Shown: positions 14,510-22,858, counted from the first letter of the stretch. The stretch is DNA of 39,610 nt from an uncultured Oscillospiraceae bacterium (GCA_934569045.1 CAKTJX010000023.1:1-39610), one strand, 5' to 3'. A program made the numbers and translations. The notes: generated from the letters alone by a model not told the origin.

Positions 14510-15613
14510 ATGAACGTTACGTTACAGCACCTGACCAAGAAATTTCCCAATCGGAACAAAAAGCAGGGCGGCGAGGTGGTGGCCGTGTCTGACTTTACCT
14601 ATGAAATCCCAGATGGCAAGCTGATCGGCCTGCTGGGGCCCTCCGGCTGCGGGAAGAGCACCACCCTCTATATGATCAGCGGGCTGCAGGCCCCCACTTC
14701 CGGAAAGATTTTCTTCGGAGACAAGGATGTGACCCAGCTGCCCACGGAGAACCGGGGGGTGGGGCTGGTGTTCCAGAATTACGCCCTGTACCCCCATATG
14801 ACCGTGCTGCAAAACATCCTGTTTCCCCTGGAAAATCTGAAGGGCAGGGACCGGCCCGGCAAGGCGGAAATGCTTCGGCGGGCCAAAGAGGCCGCGGCCC
14901 TGGTGCAGATCGATGGCCTGCTGGACCGGAAGCCCAGCGAAATGTCCGGCGGCCAGCAGCAGCGGGTGGCCATTGCCCGGGCTCTGGTGAAAATGCCGGG
15001 GGTGCTGCTGCTGGACGAGCCCCTGTCCAACCTGGATGCCCGCTTGCGGCTCCAGACCCGGGAGGAAATCCGCCGCATCCAGCGGGAGACCGGGATTACC
15101 ACCGTCTTCGTCACCCACGATCAGGAGGAGGCCATGAGCATTTCCGATGAGATCGTGGTTATGCGGGAGGGCGTGGTTCAGCAGACCGGCAAGCCCCAGC
15201 AGGTCTATGACGACCCCGCCAATCTGTTTGTTGCCAAATTCTTGGGTACGCCCCCCATCAACCTGTTTGACGGCACCGTCCGGGGGGAGACGCTGTACCT
15301 GGGGGAGGACGCGGTGCTGCCGGTGCCGGGACTTTCCGATGGCCCCGTCACTGTGGGCATCCGCCCGGAGGGCTTTTCTCCGGAGGCAGATGGCCCCATG
15401 TGCTGCGGCCTGAACCGGATGGAGGTAATGGGCCGGGACGTAAGCTTCCTGTGCACCCATCCCGCCTGCCAGACACCCACCCTCCGGGCCATCCGCCAGT
15501 CTGACGGCACGGAGCTGCCCGGCGGCGGCACGGTGCGCTTCCGCCTGAAGCCCCGGAAGGTGCTGCTGTTTGACCCCGCTACCGGCGCGCACCTGCGGCC
15601 CCAGGAGGCGTGA
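14510..15613 (+). CDS. Carbohydrate-type ABC importer, ATPase (MalK/UgpC/MsmX family)
   Basis: 367 residues. ATPase domain with Walker A GPSGCGKST, Q-loop VFQNYALYPHMTV, signature [15 protein letters not shown], Walker B LLLDEPLSNLDA and switch VTHDQEEA, followed by a C-terminal OB/TOBE regulatory domain (about 240-365) with TVGIRPEGF. The length matches the MalK family. The ATG at 14510 is chosen because AAAAAGGATGG precedes it; a longer frame reaches back into the MITE. It is first in an ATPase-permease-permease-binding protein operon. The sugar, polyol or glycerol-phosphate substrate cannot be decided. Confidence 0.92.
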   Translation: MNVTLQHLTKKFPNRNKKQGGEVVAVSDFTYEIPDGKLIGLLGPSGCGKSTTLYMISGLQAPTSGKIFFGDKDVTQLPTENRGVGLVFQNYALYPHMTVLQNILFPLENLKGRDRPGKAEMLRRAKEAAALVQIDGLLDRKPSEMSGGQQQRVAIARALVKMPGVLLLDEPLSNLDARLRLQTREEIRRIQRETGITTVFVTHDQEEAMSISDEIVVMREGVVQQTGKPQQVYDDPANLFVAKFLGTPPINLFDGTVRGETLYLGEDAVLPVPGLSDGPVTVGIRPEGFSPEADGPMCCGLNRMEVMGRDVSFLCTHPACQTPTLRAIRQSDGTELPGGGTVRFRLKPRKVLLFDPATGAHLRPQEA

Positions 15614-15615
15614 AC

Positions 15616-16509
15616 ATGGAGCGGAACAATCCGAAAGGGTATCTCTATCTGCTGCCCGCCTTCTTATTCCTGGGCATTTTCCTGGTGTACCCGCTGATCG
15701 ATGTGTTCGTCTACTCCTTCCAGGAAAACTACAATTTCGCCTCCCAGACCTATACCGGCCTGGGACTGTATAACTTTTCCTATGTGCTCCACGACCCCTA
15801 CTTTTTGCAGGCGCTGAAAAATACCTTCCTGCTGGTGCTGGTGACGGTGCCTTTGTCCACGGGGCTGGCCCTGCTGATCTCCCTTTGCCTGAGCTCTATC
15901 CGGAAGCTGCGGGATCTTTTCCGGACCATTTTCTTCCTGCCCTACGTCACCAACACCCTGGCGGTGGGCCTGGTGTTCATGATTCTGTTCCGCAAAACCG
16001 CCTATTCCGATGGCTTTGTGAATCTGCTGCTGAACGGCCTGGGCTTTGCCAGCGTGGACTTTCTCTCCGGGCCCTATTGGGCGAAAATGCTGGTGCTGTG
16101 CCTGTACACGGTCTGGATTGTCATGCCTTTCAAAATCCTGATTCTGACATCGGCCCTGGCCTCGGTGGACGAGACCTACCGCAACGCCGCCCGGGTGGAT
16201 GGGGCGTCCCGGGGGCGGATTTTCTGGCGCATCACCCTGCCCATGATCTCCCCCAGCCTCTTTTACCTGGTGATCACGGGCTTCATCGGGGCCTTCAAGG
16301 CCTATTCCGATGCGGTGGCCCTGTTCGGCACGGACCTGAACGCCGCGGGCATGAATACCATCGTGGGCTACGTCTACGATATGCTCTACGGCAATGCCGG
16401 CGGCTATCCTTCCTATGCCTCCGCCGCGGCCATTGTCCTGTTTGCCATTGTGCTGACCATTACCTGCATCAATCTGCTGGTAAGCAAGAAGCACGTCCAC
16501 TATGTATGA
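15616..16509 (+). CDS. Carbohydrate-type ABC importer, permease 1 (UgpA/MalF family)
   Basis: 297 residues, six predicted transmembrane helices (about 9-30, 72-95, 106-128, 155-178, 200-225, 262-285). The EAA loop is EtyRNAARVDGASRGRIFWR (about 190-208), the docking site for the ATPase. AGGAGG lies seven bases before the ATG at 15616, which makes this start better than the GTG at 15610 inside the overlap. It pairs with the permease at 16520 to form the channel. Confidence 0.92.
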   Translation: MERNNPKGYLYLLPAFLFLGIFLVYPLIDVFVYSFQENYNFASQTYTGLGLYNFSYVLHDPYFLQALKNTFLLVLVTVPLSTGLALLISLCLSSIRKLRDLFRTIFFLPYVTNTLAVGLVFMILFRKTAYSDGFVNLLLNGLGFASVDFLSGPYWAKMLVLCLYTVWIVMPFKILILTSALASVDETYRNAARVDGASRGRIFWRITLPMISPSLFYLVITGFIGAFKAYSDAVALFGTDLNAAGMNTIVGYVYDMLYGNAGGYPSYASAAAIVLFAIVLTITCINLLVSKKHVHYV

Positions 16510-16519
16510 GGTGCCTGCT

Positions 16520-17383
16520 ATGGACTACGCGTTGATCGAACAAAGAGAACGGAAGCGGCAGGCCCTGTATCTCGCCGCCATCGGACTGGTTCTGGTGATC
16601 TGGGCCGTGCTGGTGCTGTTCCCCTTCTACTGGATGCTGCTGACCTCTGTCAAAAGCTACGGCAGCTACAACAGCGAGTATATCCCTAAGCTTTTTACCA
16701 CCAGTCCCACCTTAGAGAACTATGCCAGCGCCTTTTCCCAGGTGCCCCTGGCCCGGTATTTTCTGAACACCGCCATTTTTACGGGCATCACCACGGCGCT
16801 GATGCTGTTTGTCACCGTTCTCGCGGCCTTCGCCTTTTCCCGGTTGCGGTTTCCGGGGCGGGATCTGATTTTTGCCGCGTTCCTGGCACTGATGATGATT
16901 CCCTCGGAGCTGGTGGTCATTACGAACTTTGTGACCATTACGGAGCTGGGGCTGCGCAATACCTTCTTGGGGCTGATCCTGCCCTCCGTCACCTCGGTAT
17001 TCTATATTTATCTGTTGAAGGAGAACTTTTCTCAGGTGCCGGACGAGCTGTACTATGCCGCCAAGGTGGACGGCACCTCAGACTTCAAGTACCTGTGGAA
17101 GGTGCTGCTGCCCATCTGCCAGCCCACGGTGGTGACCATCACCATTCTGAAAATCATCGAGTGCTGGAATAGCTTTGTCTGGCCCCGGCTGATCACGGAT
17201 GACCAGAATTATTTCCTGGTGTCCGTGGGCATCCAGGAGATTCGGGAGAACGGCTTCGGCCGGGAGAACATCCCCGCCATGATGGCCGCCGTCACGGTGA
17301 TCTCCCTGCCGCTGATCGGGCTGTTCCTGGTATTCCGCAAAAAGATCATGGCCGGCGTGGCCAGAGGAGGGACCAAGGGATGA
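16520..17383 (+). CDS. Carbohydrate-type ABC importer, permease 2 (UgpE/MalG family)
   Basis: 287 residues, six transmembrane helices (about 15-38, 80-103, 113-135, 147-165, 190-212, 250-275). The EAA motif is ELYYAAKVDGTSDFKYLWKV (about 175-194). Start at 16520 chosen for the GAGG eight bases upstream; an ATG at 16502, overlapping the previous gene by eight bases, is possible. The stop overlaps the start of the binding-protein gene (ATGA). Confidence 0.92.
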   Translation: MDYALIEQRERKRQALYLAAIGLVLVIWAVLVLFPFYWMLLTSVKSYGSYNSEYIPKLFTTSPTLENYASAFSQVPLARYFLNTAIFTGITTALMLFVTVLAAFAFSRLRFPGRDLIFAAFLALMMIPSELVVITNFVTITELGLRNTFLGLILPSVTSVFYIYLLKENFSQVPDELYYAAKVDGTSDFKYLWKVLLPICQPTVVTITILKIIECWNSFVWPRLITDDQNYFLVSVGIQEIRENGFGRENIPAMMAAVTVISLPLIGLFLVFRKKIMAGVARGGTKG

Positions 17384-18978
17384 AACGATGGCTTGCCCTG
17401 CTGCTCCTGGCCGCCCTGCTGCTCACCGGCTGTCATGGCCGCCTGGTGGAGGATTCCACAGGGGCTGTGGAATCCTACACGCTGCCGGAGACCTTCGATA
17501 CCTCCCGGCACTATGAAATCACCTTCTGGGCCAAGAACGACACCAACAAGGTTCAGACCGCCATCTACCAGAAGGCCATCTCGGACTTTCAGACCCTTTA
17601 CCCGAACATCACCGTCAACATCCGGCTCTACACGGACTATGCCCGGATCTACAACGATGTGATCACCAACATTTCCACAAACACCACCCCCAACGTCTGC
17701 ATCACCTACCCGGATCACATCGCCACCTACTTAACGGGCGAGCGGACTGTGGTGCCCCTGGACAATCTGATGGACGACGCCAATTTCGGCCTGGGGGGCA
17801 GCGCCCTGCGGTTCGACAGCCCTACCAGGGATGAAATTGTGCCCCAGTTCCTGACGGAGTGCGCCATCGGCGGCGTGACCTACGCGCTGCCCTATATGCG
17901 CTCCACGGAGGCCTGCTATGTAAACAGGGACTTTGTGGAAAAGCTGGGCTTCACGCTGCCGGAGACCCTGACCTGGGATTTTCTCTGGCAGGTCAGCGAG
18001 GCGGCCGTGGAAAAGGACGGGGCAGGGAACTTTAAGCTCAACGGCCAGAAGGTGCTGATTCCCTTTATCTACAAGTCCACGGACAATATGATGATCCAGA
18101 TGCTGCGGCAGCTGGACGCGGGCTATGCCCGGTCCGACGGCACCGTGGAGCTGTGGAACGATCAGACAAAGGAGATTCTGGAGACCGTAGCTCAGCACAC
18201 CGCCACCGGGGCTTTTTCTACCTTTAAAATCTCCAGCTATCCCGCCAACTTCCTGAATGCGGGCCAGTGCGTTTTCGCCATCGACTCCACCGCCGGTGCC
18301 ACCTGGATGGGCACCGAGGCCCCGCTGCTGGACATCAGCGAGGATGCCCTGGTGCATTTTGATACGGCGGTTTATCCCGTGCCCCAGTATGACCCGGAGT
18401 ACCCCCAGATGATCTCCCAGGGCCCCAGCGTGTGCCTTTTCTATAAGGACGACCCCCAGGAGGTGCTGGCCTCCTGGCTGTTCACCCAATTCCTGCTGAC
18501 CAATGACGTGCAGATTGCCTACGCCGAAACGGAAGGGTATGTGCCCGTGACGGAGAAGGCCCGGCAGGACGAGCGCTATGTGGACTATTTAAGCCACGAG
18601 GGCGAGGACAACGACACCCACTACGCCGTGAAAATCCAGGCATCCAAGATTCTGCTGGAAAACAGCGAGAATACCTTTACCACCCCTGTTTTCAACGGCT
18701 CTGCCTCCCTGCGGCAGGCCGCGGGGCAGCTGATTGAGGAGACCGCCAAGGCCGTCCGCCGGAAGCGGCCCACGGACAGCGCGGCGCTGGACGCCATCTA
18801 TGAAAAGGTGGCCTCCCTGAACCGGCTGGACCAGATTCAGCGCACCGCGGGTTCTTCGGACTTAGGCCCCCTGCCGGATGCCGCCAAAGCCCTGCTCTGG
18901 GGGCTGGGGGTATGCTGGGTGGGCATTGCCGTTGCCTATTTCTGGCCAAAATTCAAGAGAAACGGCAAAAACCATTGA
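17380..18978 (+). CDS. Family 1 extracellular solute-binding protein, lipid-anchored and with a C-terminal membrane helix
   Basis: 532 residues. Signal peptide with lipobox LTGC (Cys near 18). The mature part is a family 1 (UgpB/MalE-like) binding protein: YEITFWAKNDTNKVQTAIYQ, NVCITYPDHIATYLTG, YALPYMRSTEACYVNRDFVEK, and the closing lobe with ASWLFTQFLLTNDVQ. About 60 extra residues follow, ending in a hydrophobic stretch (about 500-522, ALLWGLGVCWVGIAVAYFW) and a basic KFKRNGK tail, which predicts a C-terminal membrane anchor. Binding proteins normally have only the lipid anchor. The gene overlaps the second permease by four bases and is last in the operon. The ligand is unknown; sugar or glycerol-phosphate diester are options for this family. 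Confidence 0.88.
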   Translation: MKRWLALLLLAALLLTGCHGRLVEDSTGAVESYTLPETFDTSRHYEITFWAKNDTNKVQTAIYQKAISDFQTLYPNITVNIRLYTDYARIYNDVITNISTNTTPNVCITYPDHIATYLTGERTVVPLDNLMDDANFGLGGSALRFDSPTRDEIVPQFLTECAIGGVTYALPYMRSTEACYVNRDFVEKLGFTLPETLTWDFLWQVSEAAVEKDGAGNFKLNGQKVLIPFIYKSTDNMMIQMLRQLDAGYARSDGTVELWNDQTKEILETVAQHTATGAFSTFKISSYPANFLNAGQCVFAIDSTAGATWMGTEAPLLDISEDALVHFDTAVYPVPQYDPEYPQMISQGPSVCLFYKDDPQEVLASWLFTQFLLTNDVQIAYAETEGYVPVTEKARQDERYVDYLSHEGEDNDTHYAVKIQASKILLENSENTFTTPVFNGSASLRQAAGQLIEETAKAVRRKRPTDSAALDAIYEKVASLNRLDQIQRTAGSSDLGPLPDAAKALLWGLGVCWVGIAVAYFWPKFKRNGKNH

Positions 18979-19003
18979 TTTTTCCGCCGGGAGAAAGTAT
19001 AAT
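18975..19003 (+). promoter_or_regulatory. Promoter of the OB-fold-like lipoprotein gene
   Basis: TTGATT (18975-18980), 17-base spacer, perfect TATAAT (18998-19003). The -35 overlaps the end of the preceding gene. Confidence 0.6.
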
Positions 19004-19063
19004 GGGTCCCAGTCTGCGGAAATACCTTCGCAGTCAACTTTCATCCGATAAGGAGATTTGAAA

Positions 19064-19858
19064 ATGAAAAAGATCATTGCCCTGCTGCTTGCCGTCTGCA
19101 TGATCGCGGCGTTCGCTGGCTGCACCAAAAAGGACGAGCCCGCCGCCACCACGGTCACTACCGAGGCAGCCGCCACCGAGACCACGGAAGCCGTCACCGC
19201 GCCCCAGGAGGCGGAAGGCGAAATCATGACCCACGCCGACTACATCGCCGCCCCTGTGGACAGCCCTGTGTGCATTGAGACCTATGTGCAGGCCCATCAG
19301 TCCTGGTGGGACAACAAGATCACCGTATACGCCCAGAGCGAGGACGGCGCCTACTTCCTGTACAACATGGAGTGCAGCGAAGAGAATGCCGCCAAGCTCA
19401 CCGAGGGTACCAAGATCCGGGTCAACGGTTTTAAGACCGAGTGGTCCGGCGAAATTGAGGTTGCTGAGGGCGCTACCTTCGAGATCCTGGAGGGCTCATA
19501 CATTGCCCCTGCCCAGGATATCACCGGCGGTCTGGGTGCTTCCAACCTGATCGACTGGCAGAATGAGAAGATCAAGGTCACCGGCCTGACCGTGGAGCCC
19601 GCCAACGATGAGGGCGCGGCTTTCCTGTACAACTGGGACGGCTCCGGCGCTGCCGGCAACAACAATGACCTGTACTTCAACGTCTCTGACGGCACCAACA
19701 CCTATACCTTTACCGTGGAGAGCTACCTCTGCGGCGAGGGCACCGATGTCTACACCACCGTCACCAATCTGAAGGTGGGCGATGTCATCGATGTGGAGGG
19801 CTTCCTGTACTGGTACAACGGCCTGCAGCCCCATGTGACCTCCGTCACCGTGCAGTAA
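19064..19858 (+). CDS. Lipoprotein with two OB-fold-like domains, function unknown
   Basis: 264 residues. Signal peptide with lipobox FAGC (Cys near 20), then a Thr/Ala/Glu-rich tether (about 25-48). Two similar beta-rich units follow: about 60-145 (CIETYVQAHQSWWDNKITVYAQ ... LTEGTKIRVNGF) and about 165-262 (EKIKVTGLTVEP ... LKVGDVIDVEGFLYWYNG). The pattern 'GTKIRVNGF' / 'GDVIDVEGF' is typical of OB folds in small exported proteins. I do not recognise a characterised family. AAGGAG lies eight bases before the ATG at 19064. It has its own promoter, ahead of a terminator. It may be a surface protein that binds a small ligand. Confidence 0.7.
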   Translation: MKKIIALLLAVCMIAAFAGCTKKDEPAATTVTTEAAATETTEAVTAPQEAEGEIMTHADYIAAPVDSPVCIETYVQAHQSWWDNKITVYAQSEDGAYFLYNMECSEENAAKLTEGTKIRVNGFKTEWSGEIEVAEGATFEILEGSYIAPAQDITGGLGASNLIDWQNEKIKVTGLTVEPANDEGAAFLYNWDGSGAAGNNNDLYFNVSDGTNTYTFTVESYLCGEGTDVYTTVTNLKVGDVIDVEGFLYWYNGLQPHVTSVTVQ

Positions 19859-19870
19859 GATTTCCAATGC

Positions 19871-19900
19871 TCTGCCCCGGCACGTCCGGGGCAGATTTTT
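19871..19900 (+). terminator. Intrinsic terminator after the OB-fold-like lipoprotein
   Basis: TCTGCCCCGG (19871-19880) pairs with CCGGGGCAGA (19886-19895), then five T. No promoter is visible between it and the next gene, so the next gene would rely on read-through. Confidence 0.8.
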
Positions 19901-19919
19901 ATTCAAAGGAGGAAACCCC

Positions 19920-20324
19920 ATGAAAGAAGCCATGCGAGTCCTGAAATTCACCTTCTTCTCCATCAGCGCCGGACTGATCGAAATGGGCGCCTTCGCCCTG
20001 CTGAATGAATTTACGGGCCTGCCCTACTGGCCCTGCTATCTGATCGCCCTGTGCCTGTCTGTGCTGTGGAATTTCACCCTGAACCGGAAGTTCACCTTCC
20101 AGTCCGCCGCCAATGTCCCCGTGGCTATGGCCAAGGTGGCGGCTTACTATGTAGTATTCACCCCCCTGTCCACTCTGCTGGGCAATTATCTGAACGCCGG
20201 GCTGGGCTGGAACGAATACCTGGTGACGGTCCTCAATATGCTGCTCAATTTCTCCACGGAGTTTTTGTACCAGCGGTTCTTTGTGTTCGGGAAGAGCATC
20301 GACAGCGCGAAGAAGGAAGGATAA
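19920..20324 (+). CDS. GtrA-like membrane protein
   Basis: 134 residues with four transmembrane helices (about 10-30, 38-55, 72-92, 100-122). The motif SVLWNFTLNRKFTF (about 43-56) is the hallmark of the GtrA family, as is the repeat-like FLYQRFFVFG near the end. The family is linked to flipping or handling of polyprenyl-linked sugars for cell-surface glycosylation. AAAGGAGG lies seven bases upstream. No glycosyltransferase is adjacent, so its partner lies elsewhere. It is 58 bases before the MoxR gene and may be co-transcribed. Confidence 0.88.
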   Translation: MKEAMRVLKFTFFSISAGLIEMGAFALLNEFTGLPYWPCYLIALCLSVLWNFTLNRKFTFQSAANVPVAMAKVAAYYVVFTPLSTLLGNYLNAGLGWNEYLVTVLNMLLNFSTEFLYQRFFVFGKSIDSAKKEG

Positions 20325-20382
20325 TCAGGAAAATGCCTTCCCCCAGGGGCAGCCATAAACGCAAAGAAAAAGGAGACACCCC

Positions 20383-21273
20383 ATGACCATTGATGAACTA
20401 AGACAAAAGCTGGACGAAAGCAGCTATGTATACGATGAAAAAATGCTCACCACCCTCTATGTCGCTCTGACCCTGGGCCGGCCCCTGCTGATTGAGGGGG
20501 CGGCTGGCGTTGGCAAGACGGAGGTCGCCAAGGTGATGGCGGCGGCGCTGGATCGGGAGCTGGTGCGGCTGCAGTGCTATGAGGGGCTGGACGAGAGCAA
20601 GGCCTTGTATGAGTGGAACTACCAGAAGCAGCTGCTGACCATCCAGATGAACCAAAACAGCGAGGATAAGCGGGCCCTCACCCAGTCCATTTTCACGGAT
20701 GACTTCCTGCTGGAGCGGCCATTGCTGCGCTCCATCCGCTCCGAAAAACCCGTTGTGCTGCTGATTGACGAAATCGACAAGGCGGACGAGGAGTTCGAGG
20801 CCTTCCTGCTGGAGTTGCTGTCGGAGCTGCAGGTGACGGTGCCGGAGCTGGGAACCATCCGGGCGAAAACCGTGCCCTTCGTGATCCTGACCTCCAACCG
20901 TGCCCGGCCCCTTTCGGAGGCCCTGCGCCGCCGGTGCGCCTATCTGCACATCGACTACCCGGATATGGACAAGGAGCTGGCGATTCTGCGCAGGAAGCTG
21001 CCCTATGTGGATGACCGGCTGGCGGCCCAGGTGGCGCTGGCGGTGCAGCGGCTCCGCTCGGCGGAGGCCATTCTGAAAAAGCCCTCCATTGCGGAGACCC
21101 TGGACTGGGCCGCGGCCCTGGATGCCCTGGGCATCCGGGAGCTGACGCCGGACGCCATCCGGGCCACCGCGGGGTTTGTGCTGAAAAACAACGAGGACTT
21201 GCAGACCCTGGAGGAAATGGAAGAGAATCCCCAGACCCACTGTGGGGCCTGCCAGGGGCACAGCCATGGCTGA
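20383..21273 (+). CDS. MoxR-family AAA+ ATPase
   Basis: 296 residues. Walker A GAAGVGKTEV (about 40-49), Walker B VVLLIDEIDKAD (about 123-134), sensor 1 FVILTSNRARPLSEALRRRC with the arginine finger (about 165-184). The pattern LYEWNYQKQLL after CYEGLDESKA is typical of the CoxD-like MoxR branch. MoxR ATPases act with VWA proteins as chaperones that insert metal or activate enzyme complexes. The C terminus HCGACQGHSHG is rich in Cys and His and could bind a metal. AAAGGAG precedes the ATG. It overlaps the VWA gene by eight bases. The client enzyme is not in this window. Confidence 0.9.
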   Translation: MTIDELRQKLDESSYVYDEKMLTTLYVALTLGRPLLIEGAAGVGKTEVAKVMAAALDRELVRLQCYEGLDESKALYEWNYQKQLLTIQMNQNSEDKRALTQSIFTDDFLLERPLLRSIRSEKPVVLLIDEIDKADEEFEAFLLELLSELQVTVPELGTIRAKTVPFVILTSNRARPLSEALRRRCAYLHIDYPDMDKELAILRRKLPYVDDRLAAQVALAVQRLRSAEAILKKPSIAETLDWAAALDALGIRELTPDAIRATAGFVLKNNEDLQTLEEMEENPQTHCGACQGHSHG

Positions 21274-22537
21274 TGGGGCGGTCTATTTAGAGAAGCTCTC
21301 AGCATTTGCCCGGATTCTGCGCCTGGAGGGGCTGCCCGTTTCCCCCAGAGAGACGGAGGACGCGGCGAAAATCCTGACGGTGCTGGGCTTTTCGGATCGG
21401 CAGACCGTCAAGGATGCCCTGCGGACGGTCTATGCCAAATCCCGGGAGGAGCAGGGGAAATTTGACGCCGCCTTTGACGGCTTTTTCCTGCCGGAGGAGG
21501 CCATCCGGGCCCAGGCCCGGGAGCAGATGGAGCGGGAGCGGCAGCAGCAGGCCCAGTGGGAGCAGGCCAAGGAAGAGCTGGAAAGTATGCGCGGCCGGGT
21601 TAACCTGGACGAAAAGGAACAGCGCAGCTACCAGGAACTGCCAGAGGAGGCCCGGCAGAAGCTCCGGGACTTCCTGGACCGGTACAAGGGCAATGTGGAC
21701 AGGAGTCCCCAGCTCTACAGTGAGTTTATCCACTCCGTCTTCGCCAAAACCATGATGGAGCAGCAGATGCTGCTGGAAAACGCGGGGGTAGGGGCCGAGG
21801 AGCTGGACCCGGAGCTGGGACTGCTGTGCCGGGATATCGGCGCGTTCCGGGATACGGAGATTCCCAAGGCCATCGAGCTGATTCAGACGGTGGCCCGGCA
21901 GATTAACGGGGAGCTCTCCGCCAAACGCCGCAGCAGCGCCGCCTCCGGCAAGCTGGATTTCCGGCGGACCATCCGGGGGAGCCTGGGCAGCGGCGGCAGC
22001 CTGCATAAGCTTCGCTTTCGTCAGACCCATGCCCGGAAGCGGCGGCTGGTGATTCTCTGCGATGTGTCCGGGTCCATGGTCCAGTTTTCGGAGTTCGCCC
22101 TGCGGTTCATCCAATCCCTGAACCAGGTGGCGGAGAGCTCCAGGACCTTCCTGTTCTCGGAAACGATTGTGGAGGCGGATGCCTTTCAGTTGCAAAATAT
22201 GGACCGTTTCCGGGATACGGTCCGGGCCTCCGGCATCTATGGCCGGGGAACAGACCTGGGGCTGGCTCTGAAAACCCTTACGGATGCCCGCCCGCCAATC
22301 TTAAGCAGCGCCTCTACGCTTCTGATTCTCTCGGACACCAAGACGGTGGATACACCCAGAGCGCTTGTGTATCTGCGGGAAGCCAAGCGCCTTTCCGGCA
22401 GAATTCTCTGGCTGAACCCGATCCCGGAACGGAACTGGAAATACATCAAGAGTGTGGGGGCCGTGCAGTCCCTCTGCCCCATGATTCCCTGCTCCACCCT
22501 GGGAGAGCTGGCAGCGGCCTGCAGAAAATTGGTATAA
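21266..22537 (+). CDS. VWA (CoxE-like) protein, partner of the MoxR ATPase
   Basis: 423 residues from the ATG at 21266, which overlaps the MoxR gene by eight bases; an upstream GTG at 21242 is less likely. The N-terminal half is helical, with a highly charged, probable coiled-coil stretch (about 75-120, ending in EELESMRG). The C-terminal half (from about 255) is a von Willebrand A domain with the metal-binding MIDAS motif DVSGSM near 266, then GTDLGLAL near 330 and LSDTKT near 356. CoxE-type proteins work with CoxD-like ATPases in maturing molybdenum hydroxylases. Client unknown here. Confidence 0.9.
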   Translation: MADGAVYLEKLSAFARILRLEGLPVSPRETEDAAKILTVLGFSDRQTVKDALRTVYAKSREEQGKFDAAFDGFFLPEEAIRAQAREQMERERQQQAQWEQAKEELESMRGRVNLDEKEQRSYQELPEEARQKLRDFLDRYKGNVDRSPQLYSEFIHSVFAKTMMEQQMLLENAGVGAEELDPELGLLCRDIGAFRDTEIPKAIELIQTVARQINGELSAKRRSSAASGKLDFRRTIRGSLGSGGSLHKLRFRQTHARKRRLVILCDVSGSMVQFSEFALRFIQSLNQVAESSRTFLFSETIVEADAFQLQNMDRFRDTVRASGIYGRGTDLGLALKTLTDARPPILSSASTLLILSDTKTVDTPRALVYLREAKRLSGRILWLNPIPERNWKYIKSVGAVQSLCPMIPCSTLGELAAACRKLV

Positions 22538-22595
22538 AAATACCAAAAGAAATTGTAGCAATCCGACAAAATGTGAACACAACTACGGGACTGCG

Positions 22596-22624
22596 TTGAC
22601 AACCTATTCAATACCTGTTATACT
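22596..22624 (+). promoter_or_regulatory. Sigma-A promoter of the DUF5692 gene
   Basis: Perfect TTGACA (22596-22601), 17-base spacer, TATACT (22619-22624). Transcription would begin near 22631, giving a leader of about 228 bases. Confidence 0.8.
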
Positions 22625-22633
22625 GATTGACGA

Positions 22634-22834
22634 AGAGCTCTTTCTGCCCACGGCAATGCAGAGGGAGAAAAAAGGAAGCTCTGAATAAATCGGCAAGAGC
22701 TGGGAGCGAGAGATTTTTTGACCGGTCGAAGCATCCAAAGCAGGGGAATACTTTGTGTATTTCCTGCTTTGGATGCTGAAGAGCGGGCGAAAAAGATCCG
22801 CTCTCCAGCCGCAGGCGATTTATTCAGAGTTTCC
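22634..22834 (+). promoter_or_regulatory. Long structured 5' leader upstream of the DUF5692 gene, candidate cis-regulatory RNA
   Basis: A 17-base-pair stem with one G-U pair joins GGAAGCTCTGAATAAAT (22674-22690) and ATTTATTCAGAGTTTCC (22818-22834). Inside it, GCTGG-GAGCG (about 22700-22709) pairs with CGCTC-CCAGC (about 22799-22809, one bulge), GATTTTTT (22712) pairs with AAAAGATC, and AGCATCCAAAGCAGG with GTATTTCC..GATGCT (22730-22776) makes a 21-pair apical hairpin. A separate 5' hairpin uses CTCTTTCTGC with GCAGAGGGAG, and its flank AGAGCT could compete for AGCTCT of the long stem. AGGAGG follows at 22846. I recognise no known riboswitch class. It could also be an inserted inverted-repeat element. 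Confidence 0.55.
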
Positions 22835-22858
22835 GTAGATAAACAGGAGGCAAACGGT

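Noticed and set aside
19005..19047. Similarity of GCGGAAATACCTTCGCAGTCAACT to the right part of the 14.3-kb MITE
   Set aside because: Only short pieces (GAAATACCTTC and GTCAACT) match; too little to call a second copy.
22634..22834. Assignment of the DUF5692 leader to a known riboswitch class
   Set aside because: It was compared by eye with lysine, c-di-GMP, cobalamin, TPP, FMN, guanidine, SAM, glycine, manganese and fluoride conserved words, and none matched.
22718..22858. N-terminal extension of the DUF5692 protein
   Set aside because: It would translate the structured leader and precede the clear AGGAGG at 22846; the family begins at MLFQIYGDKAG.
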